DNA from: Spiroplasma poulsonii
GTDB lineage: Bacteria; Bacillota_I; Bacilli_A; Mycoplasmatales; Mycoplasmataceae
Length of the DNA: 64,000 nucleotides
Assembly: GCF_009866525.1 (NCBI RefSeq)
Contig: NZ_CM020866.1
Coordinates: 498,260-562,259 of the forward strand
Reading direction: 5' to 3'
Positions 56,455-64,000 of this stretch are shown here, one piece after another; the stretch's first letter is position 1; the number at the start of each line of letters is the position of its first letter. Made by a program: the position numbers and the translations under genes. The notes beneath the pieces were generated by a model. It saw only the letters and a list, made by a program, of their open reading frames with translations. It was not told where the DNA came from and did no database searches.

Positions 56455-57699
56455 ATGCGAGCAAGAGAATTAGCCTGAGATATTCTGTGAAAAGTTTTTG
56501 CAAAGAATAAATTTAGTAATCATTTATTAGCAAAAACAATTGAACTAAATGCCAGTTTTACTGACCAGGATAAAACCTTAGCTTATCGAATTGTTTATGG
56601 CACTCTTAAAAACAAATTATATTTAGAATATATTGCTAATCAATTTATTGATAATAGAAAAACTAATCAAAAACTCCAAGTAATTTTATGAATGAGCATT
56701 TATCAATTTCGTTTTTTAGACCGCATTCCAAATTATGCTATTGTTAACGAAGCAGTTAATATTGGCAAAAAACTTAATCCAAAATATGCCGGGTTTGTTA
56801 ATGCTACTTTAAAAAAGATTTTTGAAAGTAAGGAAGATATTTTTGAAATTAAACTTACTGATGAAACAAAAAAGTTAAGTATTAAATATATTTTTCCTTT
56901 GTCATTATATTTAATTCTTCGGAATGAATATAACGAAGAAGTTGCCCGAAAAGTAATGGAAGATAATTTAACAATTCCAAAGATTGCTTTTCGTGTCAAT
57001 ACTTTAAAAATTACACAGGATGAATTATTAACAAAGTATGCTGGTTATAATTTAACAAAAAGTGTCGTTTCTCCGGTTGGTGTTATTGCCGAAAAACCAG
57101 TTATTAATTCAGAAATGTTTGAAGAGGGCTTAATTTTTATTCAAGATGAAATGAGTATGCGAATTGCCGAAGTATTAGATCCGCAAGAAACTGATCGTGT
57201 TTTAGATATGTGTAGTGCTCCTGGTGGTAAAACAACCCATTTAAGTCAGTTAATGAATAATAAGGGTATTATCGATGCATGTGATATTAGTGAAAGAAAA
57301 CTTAATTTAATTAAGACTAATGCAAAACGACTGGGAATTACAAATATTTATCCCCATTTATTAGATGCTAGAAAAATTACTGCATCAGTTAAATATGATA
57401 AAATTTTATGTGACGCACCATGTAGTGGTCTTGGTGTCATTAAACGAAAACCGGAAATCAAATATCATTCTTTTACAAATGAGAAGTTAGCTAATTTGGT
57501 CGAAATCCAAGAACAATTGTTAGAGAAAGCCTATGAATTATTAAAGCCAGGAGGTATTTTAGTTTACTCTACTTGTACATTTGAAGTATATGAAAACAAC
57601 CTCCAAATTAGGAATTTTTTAGCAAAATATAATGATCTTGAAATAATTGCAACTGAGCAAACTTTTGGGTATGAAAACAATACTGATGGATTTTATTAG
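56455..57699 (+). CDS. rsmB: 16S rRNA (cytosine-967-C5)-methyltransferase, C-terminus cut by IS copy H
   Basis: The 414-residue present product has an NusB-like N-terminal domain (residues 1-140), then the NOL1/NOP2/Sun methyltransferase domain with DMCSAPGGKTTHLSQL, CDAPCSGLGV (catalytic Cys and the PCS motif) and VYSTCTF (second Cys). The TAG at 57697-57699 is formed by the TA target plus the first G of IS copy H. Joining 57698 to 58740 (one TA removed) restores an ending FYYYCKIRKKDK that stops at 58770. So the insertion removed about ten native residues, including part of the usual final GFF-type strand. Whether the shortened enzyme works is unknown. Confidence 0.88.
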
Positions 57700-58737
57700 A
57701 CTTCTTGCATTACTTGTTAAAAAATTGCAAATATTTGTAAAAAAGATACTAATAGAAAAATATAATTTTAATTAATTATGTTTTTTATTTAAAAATTTAA
57801 TATTTTTCCACAACGAAAAATTAATTTATTATTTAAATTATTTAATTTTAAAATTGTAAATTATAAATTGAGGCAATTAAATTAAATCTTAAACCAAATC
57901 TTTTTCTTCGATTACGATATTTTTCTGTAATAATTTAAATTTTTTAAGAATAGCAAAAATATTTTCAATAATAATTCTCATTTTTGAAACTAGTCTATTA
58001 TATTGCTTTTGTTCTTTGTTTAAAGGGTTTTTCTTTGTTTTCTTTGTAGGTATTAGAACATTATTGTGATTTTTTTGTATTCCTTGATAACCACTATCAA
58101 CTATTAATTTGGTATTTTTTAAAATTGGGATTTTTGATTCTTTAAATAAAGCATAATCATGTTTTTTTCCGAGCGAAAAACTTGTTGCAATAATTTTTTT
58201 GGTTTCTTGTTCGATAATTACTTGTTTTTTGATCGTGTGTTTTTTCTTTTTACCAGAATAAGATTGTTTTTGTCTTTTTTTGGGCGTTGGATTGGAGTTT
58301 CGGTAGCATCAATAATAATAGTTTTATCATTAAAATAATCATTTATTAGTGCTTTTTTACCAGCAAGTTGTTGAAAATCAGAGTTTTTAATTAAAATATC
58401 TTCAATTCACTTAATATTACGATAACAATTAGCCTCACTAATATCAAAACTTTTACCAAGATGAAAATAAGTCTGATATTCTCGTCAATATAATAAAGTC
58501 ATCAATAATCTATTTTCTAATGATAATTTATTAGTTTTACCACCTTTTTTAAATTTTTCTATTTCAGCAACTTTTAAAATATCTAACATTTTATTAAAAG
58601 TGGATTTTTTTATTCCTGTTAATCTTAACCATTCTCTATCATTAAGAGTATTAAATTTATTATTGTTCATATTTTTATGTCCTCATAAATTATATTTTAT
58701 AATAATATTTTAATAAAAAAGGGTATCGCAAGAAGTC
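57699..58737 (-). mobile_element. IS5-like element, copy H (decayed)
   Basis: 1039 bp between TA at 57697-57698 and TA at 58738-58739. Against the 1065-bp copies it lacks 25 bp near the left end (after 57850) and one T near 57932. Both inverted ends are intact, so it could still be moved by transposase supplied by another copy. Confidence 0.92.
57889..58670 (-). pseudogene. IS5-like transposase, copy H, broken
   Basis: It begins normally at 58670 with the A7 junction present. A one-base deletion near 57932 shifts the second frame just after the Glu region (KKFK), and a stop follows at 57889-57891. The 25-bp deletion removes the native C-terminus as well. One Thr to Lys change (ATCAAAACA to ATCAAAAAA) is also present. 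Confidence 0.78.
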
Positions 58738-58770
58738 TATTATTGTAAAATTCGAAAAAAAGATAAGTAA
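58738..58770 (+). pseudogene. Stranded C-terminal end of rsmB
   Basis: These bases continue the rsmB frame across the IS site and encode YYCKIRKKDK then TAA at 58768. They lie just before the argS leader and have no start of their own. Confidence 0.7.
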
Positions 58771-58820
58771 TTATAAAAAGTATGTAAAATATATATAAGA
58801 ATAAGAAAGGAAGCGGAGTT

Positions 58821-60494
58821 ATGAATACGAACGTTAAACTGATTGAAGAACTTTTACAGCAATATTTAAAGGTCCACAATTTAACAAAAGAAGTGATGGT
58901 TGAAAAACCACGGCAAGAAGGGTTTGGGCACTTATCAACAAATCTAACTTTATTATTAGCTAAGGATTTAAAAAAAGCGCCAAACAAAATTGCTGCAGAA
59001 ATTATTGCCTTTATTGAAAAAAATAATAAACCGTATTTTAAAAAAATTGAAATTGCTGGGGCAGGATTTATTAATTTTACATTAGCTGATGAACAATTAC
59101 AGCACGTTATTAGTGATGTTTTAAAATTACAAACAAAATATGGTCATTCAGCCCCCAAAAACTTTATTTATAATTTAGAAATTGTATCAGCAAATCCTAC
59201 TGGTTTTTTACATATTGGGCATGCCCGAAACGGTGCAATTGGTGATAGTGTTGCTCGGATTTTACGTGCCGCTGGGTATAAAGTGCAAACTGAATATTAT
59301 GTTAATGATGCAGGTAATCAAATTAATAATCTTGCAGTAACTGTTTTTGTAAGTTATCTAAATTTATTAGGGAAAAAAACAGAACTACCACCAGAAGCAT
59401 ATCGCGGGGATATGTATGATGAGGTAGCACAATATTTTGTTGATAAGTATCAAGATAAATTTATTGATGTAACTTTTGATGAGGATTATAAACTTAGTGA
59501 TCCAGAAGTGCACGAAATGTTTCGTAAGAAGTCAGTTGATTTATTTTTAGATATTATTAAGGAACAATTAAAATTATTTCGTGTTGAAATCGAACACTAT
59601 TCTTCAGAAGCATCAATGTATGAAGGTGGTAAAATTCAAAGTACATTAGCACAATATGCGAAACTAAATAAAACATATAAGCTTGATGGTGCATTATGAT
59701 TAAAAACAACTGATTTTGGTGATGATAAAGATCGTGTTTTAGTTAAATCAAATGGCGATTTAACATATATTACACCAGATTTAGCTTCCCATAATGAACG
59801 CTTAATGCGGTCAAAAGCTGATAAATTAGTTAATTTTTGAGGTGGTGACCACCATGGGTACATTATCCGAATGCTAGTTGGTTTACAGTTATTAGGTTAT
59901 AAAAAAGATATTTTAGATATTGATATGATTCAAATGGTCCGTTTAATTAAAGATGGTGCTGAATATAAAATGAGTAAACGAAAAGGAACAGCAGTTTGAT
60001 TAATTGATTTAATTGAAGAAATTGGGGTTGACCCGATTCGTTATATGTTAGTTTCAAAGAGTGCCCAAAGTCATATGGATTTAGATATTGGTGTTTTAAA
60101 AGAGCATTCATCAAAAAACCCAGTTTATTATGCCCAATATGCAACAGCACGTTGCAATAGTGTTTTACAACAAGCTAAAGTTAATGATATTAAGGTTGAT
60201 GATGTCAAAACCTTTGAGTTATTAACTTCCCAAAAAGAATTAGATCTTTTAAATGATATTGATTTGTTTAATCGTTGTATTGAAGGAGCCGCAAAGTTAC
60301 GTCAACCGCATCTAATTTGTGATTATTTACAAAATATTGCACGGCAATTCCATTCGTATTATAATGAATCAAAAGTTATTAATTTAGATAACTTAGAATT
60401 AACAAAACAACGTTTAGTTTTTATTAAAGTAATTTATCAAATCTTAGCAAATGCCTTTAACTTATTAGGGGTTAATGTTATTGAACAGATGTAA
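58821..60494 (+). CDS. argS: Arginyl-tRNA synthetase
   Basis: Charges tRNA-Arg; class I enzyme. The 557-residue product has the ArgRS-specific N-terminal domain (residues 1-110), the HIGH signature at 131-134 in [18 protein letters not shown], the KMSKS-like loop MSKRKG near residue 385, and the DALR anticodon-binding domain starting near 430 (ATARCNSVL). The length is normal. AAGGAAGCGG precedes the ATG. UGA codons are frequent. Its promoter is not obvious, and IS copy H lies just upstream, so the insertion may have changed its expression. Confidence 0.95.
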
Positions 60495-60503
60495 ATTAAG
60501 TTG

Positions 60504-60512
60504 TGCTATAAT
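60504..60512 (+). promoter_or_regulatory. Extended -10 promoter
   Basis: TGCTATAAT lies 27 bp before the ATG at 60540. TTGAAC at 60481 is 20 bp upstream, a little far for a -35. Confidence 0.5.
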
Positions 60513-60539
60513 TTATCATAGAAGAAAGAGGGGCCAAGC

Positions 60540-62057
60540 ATGTTAAAGAATAATTGAGATGTTTTTATATTTAATCCATTAATGTTATTATTGTTATTTG
60601 TTCTTTATATTTTAATTTTAGCGAAAAACATTAAAATTAAACATGCTAGTCAAAAGGCATTTTTCGTTCAAACTTTTTTATATTGATTTGCGTTATCAGC
60701 CATTATTGGTGATAATTTAGAATTTAGAAATTTATTTTTTGCTGCTTCAATCAATAATTTTGAAGGGGTTGCGTTAATTGCCGTTACATTGCTGTCATTT
60801 TATGCATTTTTAGCAATGATTCCTTATGTTTTCTTACATAAGGTTTTTTCTCGTGTTGGGTGACATTTTGCGCAATATGGGATTTTCGCTGGTTCCGCAC
60901 TAGGGATTATTATTTTAATGGCTTATCCGTCGCTACCAACTTTAATTATTGCGGCGATTTTTTTAGGGTTTGGAATCATTAGTAAAGCTAGTTATTTTCT
61001 GTCATATAATGAAGTCTATGGTCGTAAGTTTTTTCCTTTTAAAATGGTTAGTTTAATTGCCCCATTAATGACTTTTGCCCTTATTTTTGGTAGTGAATTT
61101 AATAATTTGGTGACAACAAGAGGGAGCGATTTATCCAATCATTTACAAGTTGTAATAATTGGGGCAATTGCGGTTTGTGCGATTGGGATTGCCGCAATGT
61201 TATATTCGTTCTTTTCACATAAAGAATTTACTTCGCAGCCGTTTACCGTTGAACAACAAAAAATGTTTGAACCATTTAAATGAAAAAAAGTTTTAATTAT
61301 CTTTTTTATGTTTATTTTAATTATTGCCTTAAAAGAAATCTCCCAATCAAATATTTATATTTGATTATTGGGACAGCGGACTTGGGAAAAATACCATGAT
61401 GTTTTAAAAGTTAACCAATTTGTTCGTTTGAATGAACAGTTATTTTTAATTCCGCAATTTTTTGGGGCTTATTTAGCATGTCATTTACTTTATAATAAAA
61501 TCGGTGTTAAATATTGTTTTAGTTTAGGGTTGTTATTATGATTCTTGTTCTTTAGTGTTGCTGCTTTTAACCACTCTCCTGATGCATACTTATTTTTACA
61601 AATAATTAATGGTTTAGCTTATTCAATGTGTTTTAGTATTTTATTTGCAATGACTTGTGAGTGAAAATATCGTTCACCAACTAATCGTCCCGTTGTTGCT
61701 CAATTCCAATTATTGTGATTTGGTGTTGAATTTATTACAAAATTCTTTGATGACTTTGTTCGTGACAAACAAATTGGAATATTTAGTAATTATGTTGTTC
61801 CCGGGCAAAACTATATTCCAGTTGATAATTTTGCTGGTCAAATTGATAACATTACAACAATAATTTTTACAATTTGTGCATCAATTGTATTAATTATTCT
61901 GTTAATATTTTATTATACCTCAGACCTAATTTTAGCGGAATATCGCAATCATTTACGATTATTAGTTCCTAAAATTAACTTATTGCTACGTGAAAGCTTT
62001 ATTAGTCGGGTAAAGTCAAATATGGCAATTGGGGCAGATGAAAAAAATAAAAGTTAA
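60540..62057 (+). CDS. Polytopic membrane protein, probable transporter
   Basis: Unknown 505-residue protein with about 12 hydrophobic segments, resembling an MFS-type layout. There are two halves with a polar central loop (about residues 225-245, KEFTSQPFTVEQQKMFEPF). Segments include FNPLMLLLLFVLYILILA, IAVTLLSFYAFLAMIPYV, VLIIFFMFILIIALKEIS and the last IIFTICASIVLIILLIFYY. A charged tail follows (FISRVKSNMAIG). No substrate signature was recognised. The start ATG follows AGAGGGG. UGA codons read as Trp. Confidence 0.68.
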
Positions 62058-62133
62058 CATAATAATTAATTATTCCTTGGTTTAAGAAGCAATGTTTTTT
62101 ATTATTTTTAACTTATTTAAAAAGGAGTGTATA

Positions 62134-63375
62134 ATGAAAAAACTAATGAAGTTTATAATGGCGTTACAAATAGTTATTCCTTTAACTAGTTTTTTAACAG
62201 CTTGTTTAAAAAAACACCAATATATGAGTAATATTTGAGTTATTAGTAGTAGTACTATTAATGATAAGTCTTTTAATCAATCAGCGTGAGAAGGAGCTAG
62301 TCGATATCTTGTCACACATTCCGAACAGTCAGTTTCATCAAATTGACAAGATAGTAACATCCGTGCCAGTTACTTTGAACCAGTAGGATTAACCCCAGCG
62401 GAGTTTAAAACAGCTTATATTACAGCAAGTATTGCTGGTGCAAAAACATTAATTTTACCAGGTTTTATTCATGGTAATACCATTGGTTGAGCGGCGACAT
62501 TAGCAAATAATATCATTTTTATTGATGGTAGTGGTCAAAATATTCATAAGAATATGGATCAAAAAGAATCGTGAGTAGATAATGTTGTTGGAATTTTATT
62601 TCAAAAAGAAATTGCTGGTTTTTTAGCGGGACTTGTAACAGCAATGTGACTTAATTTGCATCAAACACAATTTAATGGTCAATTAGGGATTGGAACTTAT
62701 GGTGGGATGGATAATCCAATTGGGGTTTCAAATTACTTATGAGGCTTTTTATTATCAGCGGATATTTTTAATGAAATAATTAATAACAATAGTCTTTATC
62801 CTAACTTACATCACTTAAAACAAGATATTTTAACTCTCTTACAAGGAATTAGTCCAACATTGAAGGGATTACAACCAATTAATAAAGTACAAACAGTATT
62901 AAATAAAAACGAATCATGGTTTTCGCAATCATTTAATCAGGGGGATGGTAAAGTTATCTCAGACTACTTAATTAGTAAACAGGCGAATGTTATTTTTCCG
63001 GTTGCAGGACCACAAACGCAAGATACAATTGATCGAATTAAATATAATGAAGCAAAGGCAAAAGTAGTTGGTGTTGATACAGCCCAGGCAGAGATTTATG
63101 GTGATCAATATATTATTACGAGTGGCTTATTAAATATTGCTCAAGCAACAGAAGATGCTTTAATAAATATTTATTCACCAACATGTGGTTATCAAACAGA
63201 TAGTAAAATATGAGATGCTAAGAAAGCAACTAATAAATGTTGAATTAATACTGATCAATCATCAAGCACAAATGCTAATTGATTGGGTGTTGAAAAAACA
63301 AAATGAATTGATAGCAAAATTATTAATTACATTAGACTTCTTGCGATACCCCTTTTTATTAAAATATTATTATAA
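62134..63375 (+). CDS. BMP/Med-family lipoprotein (basic membrane protein), cut by IS copy I
   Basis: Probably a solute-binding lipoprotein of the BMP/PnrA type (nucleoside uptake in known members). The signal peptide ends TSFLTAC, with lipid attachment at Cys25. The mature part opens like the family (WVISSSTINDKSFNQSAWEGA). It continues with FIDGSGQN, ILFQKEIAGFLAGLVTA, GTYGGMDNPIGVSNYLWGF, and VIFPVAGPQTQDTI. AAAGGAG precedes the ATG. The frame runs into IS copy I at 63335 and ends at 63375 after IS-encoded RLLAIPLFIKILL. So the last native residue is about Ile400, and the natural C-terminus lies beyond the IS, outside the window. Confidence 0.85.
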
Positions 63376-64000
63376 AATATAATTTATGAGGACATAAAAA
63401 TATGAACAATAATAAATTTAATACTCTTAATGATAGAGAATGGTTAAGATTAACAGGAATAAAAAAATCCACTTTTAATAAAATGTTAGATATTTTAAAA
63501 GTTGCTGAAATAGAAAAATTTAAAAAAGGTGGTAAAACTAATAAATTATCATTAGAAAATAGATTATTGATGACTTTATTATATTGAAGAGAATATCAGA
63601 CTTATTTTCATCTTGGTAAAAGTTTTGATATTAGTGAGGCTAATTGTTATCGTAATATTAAGTGAATTGAAGATATTTTAATTAAAAACTCTGATTTTCA
63701 ACAACTTGCTGGTAAAAAAGCACTAATAAATGATTATTTTAATGATAAAACTATTATTATTGATGCTACCGAAACTCCAATCCAACGCCCAAAAAAAGAC
63801 AAAAACAATCTTATTCTGGTAAAAAGAAAAAACACACGATCAAAACACAAGTAATTATCGAACAAGAAACCAAAAAAATTATTGCAACAAGTTTTTCGCT
63901 CGGAAAAAAACATGATTATGCTTTATTTAAAGAATCAAAAATCCCAATTTTAAAAAATACCAAATTAATAGTTGATAGTGGTTATCAAGGAATACAAAAA
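63335..64000 (+). mobile_element. IS5-like element, copy I (cut by window end)
   Basis: The left end GACTTCTTGC starts at 63335 after TA at 63333-63334. The first 666 bp are present. Differences from copy F include CCCC for CCCT near 63350 and GAAGA for GACGA (silent, Arg) in the transposase. Confidence 0.95.
63402..64000 (+). CDS. IS5-like transposase, copy I (partial)
   Basis: Starts at 63402 like the other copies. The A7 frameshift run is present and the second frame is open to the window end. No nonsense change is visible in the part present. Confidence 0.85.

Noticed and set aside
24061-64000. Repeated sequences as a CRISPR or phase-variation repeat array
   Set aside because: The repeats are whole IS copies of about 1065 bp with transposase genes and TA targets. 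They are not short spaced repeats.

Overview
The window reads as a chromosomal segment of a wall-less, low-GC Mollicute, most likely a Spiroplasma of the citri-like group (the species assignment is inference). UGA is read as tryptophan in almost every gene. The content fits: a pyruvate dehydrogenase operon with nox and lplA, many lipoproteins and membrane-anchored proteins, heavy insertion-sequence load and many decaying genes. I saw no tRNA, rRNA or CRISPR array.

Layout. 1-1080: end of an IS copy and a broken trypsin-like protease. 1339-9305: smc, then a phosphate-uptake operon with pstS, a fused pstC-pstA permease, pstB and phoU. 9435-14444: a phosphohexomutase, an odd E2-like protein with a His-rich linker and no catalytic His, and a YhaM-type exoribonuclease. 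14683-21856: nox, lplA, pdhA, pdhB, pdhC, pdhD (pyruvate to acetyl-CoA, lipoylation, and NADH reoxidation). 21998-39012: a surface and membrane protein region with a 681-aa anchored protein, a repeat-containing lipoprotein, four related four-helix membrane proteins and one large interrupted anchored protein. Six of the nine IS copies lie here. 39026-42655: a RavA-like MoxR ATPase, a ViaA-like VWA protein and a dimeric dUTPase, translationally close. 42688-50127: ferredoxin (minus), an unknown tail-anchored protein, cmk, der, gpsA, a Q-rich membrane protein, a broken HAD hydrolase and gpmI. 50219-55200: a CPBP protease, then minus-strand genes: a broken alanyl-tRNA editing protein, rnj and def. 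55292-62057: rsmD, gmk, rsmB (cut by an IS), argS and a polytopic membrane protein. 62134-64000: a BMP-type lipoprotein cut by the last IS.

Mobile DNA. All nine IS copies are one IS5-like element of about 1065 bp, inserted at TA with 10-bp inverted ends. Its transposase is in two overlapping frames joined at a conserved A7 run, which suggests programmed -1 frameshifting. The most striking structure is 31977-37604. Here an IS-fragment-IS unit of 2678 bp is present twice in inverted orientation around a 272-bp spacer, all inside one surface-protein gene. Removing the IS copies and one TA at each junction restores the reading frame across three junctions. This lets the order of events be read: a gene fragment caught between two IS copies behaved as a composite transposon and re-entered the same gene.
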